NCBI RefSeq assembly: GCF_000308415.1
Contig: NZ_BAFS01000279.1
Coordinates: forward strand, 1-64,000
Reading direction: 5' to 3'
From: Nocardia asiatica NBRC 100129
GTDB lineage: Bacteria > Actinomycetota > Actinomycetes > Mycobacteriales > Mycobacteriaceae
Length of the DNA stretch: 64,000 bases
This document shows, piece after piece, positions 19,011-27,512 of this stretch. The first letter of the stretch is position 1. Every line of letters begins with the position of its first letter. The notes under the pieces are model-generated. The model did not search any database. It was not told the origin of the DNA and saw only the letters and a list, made by a program, of their open reading frames with translations. A program made the translations under genes and the position numbers.

Positions 19011-19634
19011 ATGAAAATCGCGGTCTTCGGCGCCACCGGTACCGTCGGTCGTCTCGTCGTCGAGCAGGCCCTGCGGGAGGGGCACGAGGTAACGGCCTTC
19101 ACGCGCAGCGCCGCGAGCGTCGGGCAGCGCCACGAGCGACTGCGCGTGGTGGAAGGCGACGTGCTGGACACGCATTCGGTGCAGCGCGCGGTGCAGGGGC
19201 AGGACGCGGTGCTGATCTCGCTCGGCAACGGCCGCAAGGGCGTGGTCCGGGCGGGCGGCACCAAAGCGATCATCGACGCGATGAATCGCACCGGCGTCAA
19301 GCGGCTGATCTGCCAGACGACGCTCGGTGTCGGCGACAGCCGGGGCAACCTGAACTTCCTGTGGAAGTACGTGATGTTCGGTCTGCTGCTGCGCCCGGCC
19401 TACGCCGACCATGTCCGGCAGGAGGAATACGTGCTGGCCAGCGACCTGGACTGGACGATCGTGCGGCCGAGCGCCTTCACCGACGGCCCGGCCACCGGCG
19501 GCTACCGCCGCGGCTTCCCGGCGGACGAGCGCGGGCTCACCCTGAAGATCTCCCGTGCCGACATCGCCGGCTTCATGATCGAGCAACTGACCGACACGAC
19601 CTACCTGCGCCAAGCGCCCGGCATCTCGAATTGA
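19011..19634 (+). CDS. NAD(P)H-binding, NmrA-like oxidoreductase or epimerase
   Basis: 207 residues with a Rossmann fold: the dinucleotide-binding GATGTVGRLVVEQAL is at the N-terminus. The later segments EEYVLASDLDWTIVRPSAFTD and ISRADIAGFMIEQL are typical of the atypical-SDR (NAD(P)H-binding, NmrA/BVR-B) group. It lacks the YxxxK active site of classical SDRs, so it may be a reductase with an unusual mechanism or a redox sensor. GAGAG precedes the ATG. Substrate unknown. Confidence 0.82.
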   Translation: MKIAVFGATGTVGRLVVEQALREGHEVTAFTRSAASVGQRHERLRVVEGDVLDTHSVQRAVQGQDAVLISLGNGRKGVVRAGGTKAIIDAMNRTGVKRLICQTTLGVGDSRGNLNFLWKYVMFGLLLRPAYADHVRQEEYVLASDLDWTIVRPSAFTDGPATGGYRRGFPADERGLTLKISRADIAGFMIEQLTDTTYLRQAPGISN

Positions 19635-19701
19635 GGACGGCGCACCATGCGAGGGCGCGGCAGCGGCCCACGCCCCGAGCCGGGTGCGTGGGCCGCGGAC
19701 C

Positions 19702-20838
19702 TCACGCGTGCTCGTGCAATTCGCCCCAGGCCGGGAAGGGATCGGGATATTCGGCCCACGCGCCCGGCCCCTGCGCGAACTCCGCGTCGGTGAGCAGGGC
19801 GGCATCCAGCAGCGCGCGCACCTTGCCGGAGTCCAGTTTTATCCCGATGAACACGATCTCCTGCCCCGGCGGCACTTCCAGCGACGACCACCAGGCGGCG
19901 GGTTCGAAGACCAGATTCGGCCCCGCTTGCGACCACACCGCGGCCAGCGTCGACCGGCTCGCGATCCAGCAGAATCCCTTGCTGCGCAGCAGACCCCGCA
20001 GTTGCTCGAGCGCGGCGGACAGGCGCAGCGGATGGAACGGCCGATCGGCGGTGTAGGTGAGGCTGCGAATCCCGTACTCCTCGGTCTCGGGCGTGTGCCC
20101 GCCCGCGAGTTCCTCCGCCCAGCCCTCGGACTCCGCGGCGACCAGCGGGTCGTAACGCCCGGTGTCCAGGACCTCGGCCAGATCGACCACGCCGTTGCTG
20201 GTGCGCAACACGCGGGCGCGGGGATTCAGGCGGCGCACCGTGGCCTCCACCGCTCCCGCCGCGGCCGCGCCGACCAGGTCGGTCTTGTTGACCAGCAGGA
20301 CGTCGGCGAACTCCACCTGGTCCACCAGCAGGTCGGCGATGGAGCGCTCGTCGCCCTCGCCCGCCTGGAGGTTCCGCTCGGCGAGCGCCTGCCCGCGCGC
20401 CACTTCCGCGAGGAAGGTCGACGCGTCGACCACGGTCACCATGGTGTCCAGGCGGGCGACGTCACCGAGCCGGAACCCGTCCTCGAACTCCCAGTCGAAG
20501 GTCGCGGCCACCGGCATGGGCTCGGAGATGCCGGTCGATTCGATCACCAATTGATCGAACCGCCCTTCGCGAGCGAGCCGGGCGACGGCCTCGATCAGGT
20601 CCTCGCGCAGTGTGCAGCAGATGCAGCCGTTGGTCAGCTCCACCAGCTTCTCTTCGGTGCGGTCGAGATGGCCCTGGCCGGAAACGAGCGCGGCGTCGAT
20701 GTTGACCTCGCTCATGTCGTTGACGATGACCGCCACCCGGCGACCCTCGCGGTTGGCGAGGATGTGGTTGAGCAGCGTCGTCTTGCCCGCCCCGAGGAAG
20801 CCGGACAGCACGGTGACGGGGAGCAGATCGGAGTCCAT
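19702..20838 (-). CDS. CobW/ZNG1 family GTP-dependent metallochaperone
   Basis: 378 residues. A P-loop ([14 protein letters not shown]) is at the N-terminus, followed by the CxCC metal-binding motif CICCTLRED and GTPase elements ([12 protein letters not shown]). The C-terminal CobW_C domain ends in [13 protein letters not shown]. The family moves zinc or another metal to client proteins using GTP. A Zur-like box eight bases upstream of the start makes zinc the likely metal, expressed under zinc shortage. It is divergent from thiD, 89 bp away. Confidence 0.88.
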   Translation of the reverse strand: MDSDLLPVTVLSGFLGAGKTTLLNHILANREGRRVAVIVNDMSEVNIDAALVSGQGHLDRTEEKLVELTNGCICCTLREDLIEAVARLAREGRFDQLVIESTGISEPMPVAATFDWEFEDGFRLGDVARLDTMVTVVDASTFLAEVARGQALAERNLQAGEGDERSIADLLVDQVEFADVLLVNKTDLVGAAAAGAVEATVRRLNPRARVLRTSNGVVDLAEVLDTGRYDPLVAAESEGWAEELAGGHTPETEEYGIRSLTYTADRPFHPLRLSAALEQLRGLLRSKGFCWIASRSTLAAVWSQAGPNLVFEPAAWWSSLEVPPGQEIVFIGIKLDSGKVRALLDAALLTDAEFAQGPGAWAEYPDPFPAWGELHEHA

Positions 20839-20843
20839 GCACT

Positions 20844-20862
20844 AATGATAACGATTTTCATT
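20844..20862. promoter_or_regulatory. Zur-like box upstream of the CobW gene
   Basis: AATGATAACGATTTTCATT is an imperfect palindrome with AATGA/TCATT ends and the TGAnAA..TTnTCA core seen at actinobacterial Zur sites. It lies just before the CobW start codon, where a bound repressor would block expression. Confidence 0.65.
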
Positions 20863-20914
20863 TGCTACTTGCGGGCGGGTTCCGGTTGCCGGTGGCGTCC
20901 GCAGCGCACCGCCG

Positions 20915-20928
20915 TAGGGTTTGTGTCG
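20915..20928 (+). promoter_or_regulatory. Probable leaderless promoter of thiD
   Basis: TAGGGT (20915-20920) fits the actinobacterial -10 consensus TAnnnT and lies seven bases before the GTG at 20928, with no Shine-Dalgarno between. Transcription would start at or next to the start codon. Confidence 0.45.
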
Positions 20929-21773
20929 TGAAATTGCTGCCATTGCCCGCCGAGGGGCAGACCCCCGTCCGGGCGCTCACCATCGCCGGTACCGATTCCG
21001 GCGGGGGCGCCGGAATCCAAGCCGATACCCGCACCATGGCGCTGTGCGGCGTGCACGCGCTGGTGGCCGTAGCGGCGGTGACCGTGCAGAACACGGTGGG
21101 CGTCAGCGGCTTTCACGAGATTCCGCCGCAGGTCGTGGCCGATCAGGTGCGCTCGGTCGTCGGCGACATCGGCGTGGGCGCCGCGAAGACGGGCATGCTG
21201 GCCTCCACCGCGATCATCGAGGCGGTCGCCGCGGTGTGCCAGGAGGTCGGCATCGGCGGCGGCGGCGACATCCCACTGGTGGTCGATCCGGTCGCGGCCT
21301 CGATGCACGGCGACCCGCTGCTGCACGCCGAGGCGCTGGACGCGGTGCGCGGCACGCTGATTCCGCTCGCCACCGTGGTGACGCCGAACCTGGACGAGGT
21401 CCGCCTGCTCACCGGGATCGACGTCGGCGACGACGATTCGGCGCGGCGCGCGGCCGAGGCGCTGCACAAATTGGGACCGCGGTGGGCGATCGTCAAGGGC
21501 GGGCACCTGCGCTCCTCCGAGTACAGCACCGACCTGCTGTTCGACGGCGACCAATTCCTCGAGTTCACCGCGCCGCGCATCGCGACCGGCAACGATCACG
21601 GCGGCGGGGACACGCTGGCCGCCGCGATCGCCTGCGCGCTGGCACACGGCTATCCGGTACCCGAAGCGGTCGAGTTCGCCAAGGAGTGGACCTACCGCTG
21701 TCTGGCCGCGTCCTACGATCTGGGCGCCGGCCACGGCCCGGTGTCCCCGCTGTGGCGGTTGCGACAGAGCTGA
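20928..21773 (+). CDS. thiD: Hydroxymethylpyrimidine/phosphomethylpyrimidine kinase ThiD
   Basis: 281 residues, a ribokinase-family enzyme that phosphorylates HMP and HMP-phosphate to HMP-pyrophosphate for thiamine assembly. Visible motifs include ALTIAGTDSGGGAGIQADTRT at the substrate end, WAIVKGGHL, and the C-terminal anion hole GNDHGGGDT (ThiD usually has GTGC). The C-terminal half is typical ThiD. I chose the GTG at 20928; no ribosome-binding site precedes it but a TAnnnT box does. It is separated from thiC by 15 kb, unlike in M. tuberculosis, and has no riboswitch. Confidence 0.9.
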   Translation: MKLLPLPAEGQTPVRALTIAGTDSGGGAGIQADTRTMALCGVHALVAVAAVTVQNTVGVSGFHEIPPQVVADQVRSVVGDIGVGAAKTGMLASTAIIEAVAAVCQEVGIGGGGDIPLVVDPVAASMHGDPLLHAEALDAVRGTLIPLATVVTPNLDEVRLLTGIDVGDDDSARRAAEALHKLGPRWAIVKGGHLRSSEYSTDLLFDGDQFLEFTAPRIATGNDHGGGDTLAAAIACALAHGYPVPEAVEFAKEWTYRCLAASYDLGAGHGPVSPLWRLRQS

Positions 21774-21936
21774 CCGGCGCCCGCTCCGCGCACGCGTTTC
21801 TTGTCGGTGGCCACTGCCATACTGAGGACGTCGCGGACACGGATGGCTTCAACGGCGAGGCCATCGAAGCAATCCGAACAACGACGTTCGGCGTTGTCGC
21901 GGCAGACCTCGGCGCCCGTCCCGGGGGGCGCTCTGG

Positions 21937-22662
21937 TCACATAGCGGAAAAGGCCAAGTGCAGCGGAAGCTCGGCCGCGATCGCGATGCCGTGCAGGCGA
22001 GCGCTCGCCGCCACCAGCGCGAAGATGATCTCGCTCAGATACTCGGCGAACTGCTCGACCGGCATGGCGGGCGGCTCCGGCCGGTTCGTCCCCAGCCACC
22101 AGTCGGTGGCCGAGGCCACCGCGCCGAAGATCGAGTAGATCACCAGTTCCACGTCCGCGACCCGCACCGATTCGTCGTCCACCGCGCCGGCGAACAGCGC
22201 GGCGGCGCGTTCGGCGGACTGCCTGGCCGATTGCAGGGTGCGGTCGGCGTCGGCGGAGCGCTGGGTGAAGTGGCTGTGCAGCATGAACCGGAACACGTTC
22301 GGCTGCCGCGCCACCACCAGCGCGTATTCCGAAGCGGCCCGGCGCACCAGCTCACCGGCCGAGTCGCCGCTCAGGTCGAAGCTGGTCATGACCTGTTCCC
22401 AGAGCAGGTCGCGGACCCGGTCGACGATCGCGTTGTAGAGGTCGGCCTTGTCCTCGAAGTGGCGGTACAGCTTCGGCTTGGCCGCGCCCGCTTCCTTCGC
22501 GATATCGCCCATGCTCACGCCGGGACCGAACTTGTCCAGCGCGCGGAACGCCGCGTCCACGAACTCCTCGCGCACCTTCTTGCGATGCTCGCGCCAGCGC
22601 TCCGTGCGAGCGTCCACACGTTTGCGCGGCGGGTCCTCCTCCGTCGCGCCGCTGAGCATCAC
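21937..22662 (-). CDS. TetR family transcriptional regulator
   Basis: 241 residues. The helix-turn-helix (about 40-80) contains VSMGDIAKEAGAAKPKLYRHF, and the C-terminal domain is of the TetR_C type with hydrophobic helices (DVELVIYSIFGAVASATDWWL). The charged N-terminus (WREHRKKVREEF) is common in mycobacterial lipid-linked TetR proteins. It stands alone between thiD and the Lys-rich microprotein. No operator or obvious target was seen next to it. Confidence 0.85.
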   Translation of the reverse strand: MMLSGATEEDPPRKRVDARTERWREHRKKVREEFVDAAFRALDKFGPGVSMGDIAKEAGAAKPKLYRHFEDKADLYNAIVDRVRDLLWEQVMTSFDLSGDSAGELVRRAASEYALVVARQPNVFRFMLHSHFTQRSADADRTLQSARQSAERAAALFAGAVDDESVRVADVELVIYSIFGAVASATDWWLGTNRPEPPAMPVEQFAEYLSEIIFALVAASARLHGIAIAAELPLHLAFSAM

Positions 22663-22778
22663 GAATCCGGATGCTACCCGCTACCCCCGGTACCACACCG
22701 CACCCGCCGACTCGAGTGAGTTGTGCGGACACGAAGGGGATGCGCGCGCACGGCGTACAGATCTCCGGTGGGGGGGGA

Positions 22779-22807
22779 CCGCTGAGCGAGTGGTTCTCGC
22801 TCAGCGG
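22779..22807. terminator. Hairpin after the Lys-rich microprotein gene
   Basis: Perfect 12-bp arms (CCGCTGAGCGAG at 22779-22790, its complement at 22796-22807) around TGGTT. It begins five bases past the stop of the minus-strand gene at 22813-22908. Confidence 0.7.
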
Positions 22808-22812
22808 CCCGC

Positions 22813-22908
22813 TCAACGCTTCTTGGGATCGATGGCGGGCTCGCCGGCGGCCTTGGCTTTCTTCTCCGCTCGTTTTTCCTTGAGAGTCTTCTCGGATTTC
22901 TTGGACAT
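22813..22908 (-). CDS. Lys-rich microprotein, 31 aa
   Basis: Too short for ordinary gene finding. The peptide (MSKKSEKTLKEKRAEKKAKA onward) has about ten lysines, no hydrophobic segment, and a Pro-Lys-Lys-Arg end. It is bounded by a perfect hairpin directly after its stop, which supports it as a transcribed unit. I recall similar tiny basic peptides in Rhodococcus and Nocardia but cannot name a family. It could bind nucleic acid; function unknown. No clear ribosome-binding site is visible, so it may be leaderless. Confidence 0.55.
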   Translation of the reverse strand: MSKKSEKTLKEKRAEKKAKAAGEPAIDPKKR

Positions 22909-23087
22909 CGAACTGCGCGGAGATTTGTCGGACAAACGTGGTCCTTTGCTCGGAGAACCTGAATGGTCCCGCTGTTACGACCGTACGCTACGCGGGCCCG
23001 TCCGGGCGGCACCATCGAACGCGGCTACCAGGAACCTCACAGCTGAGCCGCAGCACCGTGGCAGCGTGGCCGTCGAATCTGGTTCGC

Positions 23088-24362
23088 ATGACCGAGACCT
23101 CGACCGTCGCGGCGGCGGAACGAACCGAGACCACGGGTGCGCCCGTGCTGGACGTGGTGATACCCGTCTACAACGAAGAGACCGACCTCGGCGTGTGCGT
23201 CCGGAGACTGCACGCCTACCTGCGCGACGGGTTCCCGTTCCCGGCGCGCATCACGGTCGCCGACAACGCGAGCACCGACGACACCTTGCAGGTCGCCCAG
23301 CTGCTCGCCGACGAACTGGACGACGTGCGGGTGGTGCACCTGTCCGCCAAGGGGCGAGGGCGAGCGCTGCGCGCGGTGTGGGAACACTCCGACGCGCAGA
23401 TCGTCGCCTATATGGACGTCGACCTGTCCACCGACCTCAACGCACTGCTTCCCCTGGTCGCGCCGCTGGTCACCGGGCATTCCGATCTGGCGATCGGCAC
23501 CCGGCTCGACGCCGCGTCCCGCGTGGTGCGCGGGCCCAAGCGCGAGATCATCTCGCGCTGCTACAACTTGCTGCTGAAAGCCTCGCTGCGAGCGCGCTTC
23601 TCCGACGCGCAGTGCGGCTTCAAGGCTGTGCGCACCGACGTGGCGCGCCGCCTGCTGCCGCTGGTGCGCGACGGGGAGTGGTTCTTCGACACCGAATTGC
23701 TCGTCCTCGCCGAGCGGGCCGGTCTGCGCATCCACGAGGTTCCCGTGGACTGGATCGATGATCCGGACAGCCGGGTCGACATCGTCGACACCGCGCGCAA
23801 GGACTTGCTCGGCATCTGGCGGCTTGGGCGGGCGCTGACCACCGGCGCGCTGCCGCTGGAGGAACTGCGGCGCGCGGTGGGCCGGGAACCGCTGGTGCCC
23901 GGGGTGCCGCTGGGCATGGTCGGGCAGCTCGTGCGTTTCGCGCTCGTCGGCGTACTGAGCACGCTGGCCTATCTGCTGCTGTACGTGGTGCTGCAACCGC
24001 TGACCGGCGCGCAGGCGGCGAACTTCGCGGCGCTGCTGATCACGGCGCTGGGCAATACCGCGGCCAACCGGGCCTTCACCTTCGGCGTGCGCGGATCGAA
24101 CGGCGTTGTCGCCCATCAATTCCAAGGTCTGGTGATCTTCGGGATCGGGTTGGCGCTCACCAGCGGGTCGCTGTTCGCGCTGCATCGGTGGGCGCCGGAC
24201 GCCTCGGTGCAGCTGGAATTGTTCGTCCTGGTGGCGGCGAACCTGGTGGCGACGCTGTTGCGGTTCGTCGGGCTGCGGTGGGTGTTCCGGGACGGCGGAG
24301 GAGCCGATCGCCCGGCTGAGCCGGTGGCCGGTGCCGGGCGTGGCAGCGAGGGAGACCGTTGA
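23088..24362 (+). CDS. GT2 glycosyltransferase fused to GtrA-like membrane domain
   Basis: 424 residues from the ATG at 23088. Residues about 20-260 form a GT-A glycosyltransferase of the dolichyl-phosphate sugar synthase type: VVIPVYNEETDL, the Asp-x-Asp of YMDVDLSTD, and QCGFKAVR. The C-terminal ~130 residues have four hydrophobic segments of the GtrA family (FALVGVLSTLAYLLLYVVL, NTAANRAFTF). Together they would make and flip a polyprenyl-phosphate sugar. The TGATG overlap with the next gene, a GT39 transferase, indicates that the sugar is used by it outside the membrane. Confidence 0.88.
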   Translation: MTETSTVAAAERTETTGAPVLDVVIPVYNEETDLGVCVRRLHAYLRDGFPFPARITVADNASTDDTLQVAQLLADELDDVRVVHLSAKGRGRALRAVWEHSDAQIVAYMDVDLSTDLNALLPLVAPLVTGHSDLAIGTRLDAASRVVRGPKREIISRCYNLLLKASLRARFSDAQCGFKAVRTDVARRLLPLVRDGEWFFDTELLVLAERAGLRIHEVPVDWIDDPDSRVDIVDTARKDLLGIWRLGRALTTGALPLEELRRAVGREPLVPGVPLGMVGQLVRFALVGVLSTLAYLLLYVVLQPLTGAQAANFAALLITALGNTAANRAFTFGVRGSNGVVAHQFQGLVIFGIGLALTSGSLFALHRWAPDASVQLELFVLVAANLVATLLRFVGLRWVFRDGGGADRPAEPVAGAGRGSEGDR

Positions 24363-26455
24363 TGACGACCACACTGACCGCCCAACCGGTCGCGGCCGAC
24401 CCGCGGCCGAAGACGGACCGGAAATGGGAATATACGGCACTGGCGACGCTACTGCTCGGCACGGCGGTGGCCTATCTGTGCAACTTGAGCGCCAACGGGT
24501 GGGCGAACTCCTTCTACTCGGCCGCCGTGCAGGCGGGTTCGGTGTCGTGGAAAGCGTTCTTCTTCGGGTCTTCGGACGCGGCGAACTCGATCACCGTGGA
24601 CAAACCACCCGCCTCGCTGTGGTTGATGGAGCTGTCGGTGCGAGCCTTCGGCCTCAACAGCTGGAGCATCCTGGTGCCGGAAGTGCTGCTCGGTGTGGCC
24701 ACGGTGGCGCTGCTGTGGGCAACGGTGCGCAGGCCGTTCGGGCCCGCGGCCGGATTGCTCGCCGGGTTGGCGCTGGCGGTGACGCCCGTCGCGGCACTGA
24801 TGTTCCGGTTCAACAATCCCGAGGCGCTGCTGGTGTTCTTGATGGTCGCCGCCGCCTGGGCGACGACGCGAGCAGTGGCGGACGGCCGCTGGCGCTGGCT
24901 GGTGCTCACCGGCGCGCTGATCGGATTCGGCTTCCTCGCCAAGCAATTGCAAGTGCTGCTGGTGGTTCCGGCGCTGGCGCTGACCTACCTGATCGCCGGA
25001 CCGCCGAAGCTCGGCAAGCGCATCGCACAACTTTTCGCGGCGGGCGTCGCGATGGTGGTGGCCGCCGGATGGTGGTTGCTGGCGGTGGAGCTGTGGCCCG
25101 CCTCGTCCCGGCCGTGGATCGGCGGCTCGCACGACAACTCGATCCTGGAACTGACGCTCGGCTACAACGGGCTCGGCCGCCTCAACGGCAACGAGCGCGG
25201 CAGCGTCGGACCGGGTGGTGAACTACCGCCGGGCGGCAACGGCATGTGGGGAAGCACCGGCATCACGCGGATGTTCGAACCGGCGCAGGGCGGTCAGATC
25301 GCGTGGTTGATTCCCGCCGCCCTGGTCGCGCTCTTCGCGGGAATCCTGCTGCGCGGCCGCGCCGCTCGCACCGATCGGCAGCGCGCCTCGCTGGTGCTCT
25401 GGGGCGGCTGGCTGCTGGTGACCGGGCTGGTGTTCAGCTTCATGGCCGGCATCTTCCATCAGTACTACACCGTGGCGCTGGCCCCGGCGATCGCCGCGCT
25501 CGTCGGCGCGGGCGCGGTGCTGCTGTGGCGGGCGCGTCATCGGCTCTGGGTGCGGCTCGCGTCGGCACTGGCGGTGGGTCTCACCACCGCGACCGCGTGG
25601 ATGCTGTTGTCGCGCAGTCCGGAATGGCAATCGTGGCTGCGCTGGACGGTGCTCGTCGTGGGCGTTCTCGCGACGCTCGCCGTGCTCTTTCCCGCGCCGC
25701 GCAAGCTGGCGGTGGCGTCGGCGCTCGCGGTGGCGTTCACCTTCCTGGCCGGACCCGTCGCCTATTCGGTCGACACGATCGCGACGCCGCATACCGGTTC
25801 GATTCCCTCGGCCGGGCCGAACGTCGCGGCGCATGGACGGCCGCCGTGGGGTGAGGGCATGCCCGGAATGGTCCGTCGCGGGCCGGACGGGGCGGTGACC
25901 AGCGGCGACGGACAGATCACCGGTGATGACGGCGGAATACCGCCTGGCGCTGTGCCGCAGGGCAATCCGCCCGCCGGGTCGGCGCCGGATGGCGCGATGT
26001 TCCCGCCCGATGGGCAGAACAGCCGAGCAACCGGGGCGACGGCGGGGATGCCCGGCGACGGCGGACCGGGGCCCAACGGCGGCGGCGGATTCGGCATCCT
26101 CGGGGCGAGCGAGCCGAGCGCGCAGGTCGTGTCGCTGCTCGAGCAGAACAACGGCGACTACACCTGGGTGGCCGCGGCCATCGGCTCCAACAGCGCCGCG
26201 GGCTTACAGCTGGCCAGCGAACTTCCGGTGATGCCGATCGGCGGCTTCAACGGCAGCGACCCGTCGCCCACGCTGGAGCAGTTCGAACAGTATGTCGCCG
26301 AGGGGAAGATCCACTACTTCGTCGGTGGCGGCCGCGGCGGACCGGGTTCGTCCAGCGATTCCCCGAGCGCGCAGATCACGCAGTGGGTCCAGGAGAACTT
26401 CACCGCCGTCCAGGTGGACGGGGTCACGCTGTACGACCTGACCGCTACCCGCTGA
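24362..26455 (+). CDS. GT39/ArnT-like integral membrane glycosyltransferase
   Basis: 697 residues with about eleven hydrophobic segments in the first 480 and an extracytoplasmic Gly/Pro-rich C-terminal region. The N-terminal loop between the first two helices carries DKPPASLW, the acidic/substrate loop of GT-C transferases such as PMT and ArnT. Such enzymes take a sugar from a polyprenyl-phosphate carrier and attach it to a lipid, polysaccharide or protein on the outer face. The ATG shares one base with the upstream stop, so donor synthesis and transfer are coupled. Acceptor unknown. The C-terminal Gly/Pro stretch (about 480-570) is low-complexity, followed by a folded tail. Confidence 0.85.
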   Translation: MTTTLTAQPVAADPRPKTDRKWEYTALATLLLGTAVAYLCNLSANGWANSFYSAAVQAGSVSWKAFFFGSSDAANSITVDKPPASLWLMELSVRAFGLNSWSILVPEVLLGVATVALLWATVRRPFGPAAGLLAGLALAVTPVAALMFRFNNPEALLVFLMVAAAWATTRAVADGRWRWLVLTGALIGFGFLAKQLQVLLVVPALALTYLIAGPPKLGKRIAQLFAAGVAMVVAAGWWLLAVELWPASSRPWIGGSHDNSILELTLGYNGLGRLNGNERGSVGPGGELPPGGNGMWGSTGITRMFEPAQGGQIAWLIPAALVALFAGILLRGRAARTDRQRASLVLWGGWLLVTGLVFSFMAGIFHQYYTVALAPAIAALVGAGAVLLWRARHRLWVRLASALAVGLTTATAWMLLSRSPEWQSWLRWTVLVVGVLATLAVLFPAPRKLAVASALAVAFTFLAGPVAYSVDTIATPHTGSIPSAGPNVAAHGRPPWGEGMPGMVRRGPDGAVTSGDGQITGDDGGIPPGAVPQGNPPAGSAPDGAMFPPDGQNSRATGATAGMPGDGGPGPNGGGGFGILGASEPSAQVVSLLEQNNGDYTWVAAAIGSNSAAGLQLASELPVMPIGGFNGSDPSPTLEQFEQYVAEGKIHYFVGGGRGGPGSSSDSPSAQITQWVQENFTAVQVDGVTLYDLTATR

Positions 26456-26461
26456 GACCAC

Positions 26462-26503
26462 GCGACGCGGCCCTGCCGCCCTGCATACCCGGGGCCGCGT
26501 CGC
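26462..26503. terminator. Hairpin terminator after the GT39 gene
   Basis: Twelve-base perfect arms (GCGACGCGGCCC at 26462-26473 and its complement at 26492-26503) begin six bases after the stop codon. Confidence 0.7.
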
Positions 26504-26662
26504 CTGCCGGTGTTCAGCGCAACCCCTGATCCCGCTGAACACCGCATCCGCCGGCGCCATACCTCGGCGCCGGTGCGGATCGCTTTCCGGCAGTATGTTT
26601 CGCGGCTTCGACAACGGCGCTGGCGCCGGAGCCGAGAGCGCGCCGTCGTTCCATGTGCGTCC

Positions 26663-26862
26663 GCGAATTCGGTGAAGGGGTGCGAGCTCCGCGAGGTGGC
26701 CGCGAGCTCCGCCAAGTAGCTTGCGAGCTCCGCGCGATGACGTGAACTCCGCCAAGTAGCTTGCGAGCTCCGCGCGATGACCGCGAGCTCCGCCAAGTGG
26801 TCGCGAGTTCCGCCAGATGGCTGCGACTTCCGCCAGATGGCTGCGAGCTCCGCGAGGTGGCC
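26663..26862. repeat. Degenerate 20-bp tandem repeat, about ten copies
   Basis: Units of about 20 bp start at 26663, 26682, 26702, 26723, 26742, 26763, 26783, 26803, 26823 and 26843. The consensus is GCGAGCTCCGCCAAGTGGCY, with GAGGT or GCGATGA variants in the middle. Two neighbouring pairs (26702-26741 and 26742-26782) are near-copies, pointing to a 40-bp duplication step. The period is not a multiple of three, so the open frames across it are by-products. It fills most of the 585-bp gap between the GT39 gene and the secreted protein gene. Confidence 0.85.
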
Positions 26863-27041
26863 GCGAGGTGGCCGCGAGGAAGCTCCGAATACGAGCCCGG
26901 CCCGGATGTTTCGCGCCCGGCTCTTGGCATCCCGCAAAACTCCAGCGATGATGATCGGATGCTCGACGGCTTCCGGCCGGGAGCCGGACCATCAGCTCAC
27001 GTGTCCATCGCGAACATGCAGGGAAACAGTTGAACGCTTTC

Positions 27042-27386
27042 ATGAAGCTGGCCGTAGCGGTGGTCAGCGCACTGGTCGCAACCACGCTCACCGCCGGATT
27101 CGCCGCCACCGCGGCGGCCGCGCCCGCCGCCCCGATCGCCGCCGCGACCAGCGAACCCCCGCAGGTGACCTACATCAAGGCGTGCCTGCCGCCCGGCGAC
27201 ACGATCGAACTCCGCACCGGAATCGGCGCGGCGATCGGAGCCGCGATCGGCGCGCTCGTCGGCCTGCCGGTCTTCTTCGTCGGCGCGATCCCCGGCGCGA
27301 TCATCGTCGGCCTGATCGGGGCCGCCATCGGCGCCTCCTCCTACGCCATCGATTCCGGCCGCCTCGAGCAGCAAGGACTGTGCTGA
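27042..27386 (+). CDS. Small secreted protein with Gly/Ala-rich hydrophobic segment
   Basis: 114 residues from ATG 27042 (a TTG at 27030 adds four). An N-terminal signal peptide (KLAVAVVSALVATTLTAG, then AAAAAPAAP) has a likely cleavage after the Ala run. The mature protein has a short beta-like part with one Cys (IKACLPPGD), then a 45-residue glycine-zipper-like hydrophobic stretch (GIGAAIGAAIGALVGLPVFF and GAIIVGLIGAAIGASSY), and ends in a second Cys. Similar short proteins are common and unnamed in Nocardia; membrane insertion or a pore-like role is possible but not shown. Confidence 0.7.
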   Translation: MKLAVAVVSALVATTLTAGFAATAAAAPAAPIAAATSEPPQVTYIKACLPPGDTIELRTGIGAAIGAAIGALVGLPVFFVGAIPGAIIVGLIGAAIGASSYAIDSGRLEQQGLC

Positions 27387-27512
27387 TCACCTGAACGCCG
27401 ACAGTCCGGACCGCGTTCTAGTTCCGGTGCGCGGTCCGGCCGGTGCGCGGTCCGGCTGCCGATGTGCGATAGCCGCCGGTGGCCTCGGCGCGCCCGGCGA
27501 TTCCGCGATCGG

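Noticed and set aside
26663-26862. CRISPR array
   Set aside because: Units are 20 bp and directly adjacent without unique spacers, and no cas genes are in the window.
26204-27109. Minus-strand frames across the tandem repeat, giving apparent repeat proteins
   Set aside because: The 20-bp period is not divisible by three, so several frames show similar repeats; no start with a ribosome-binding site.
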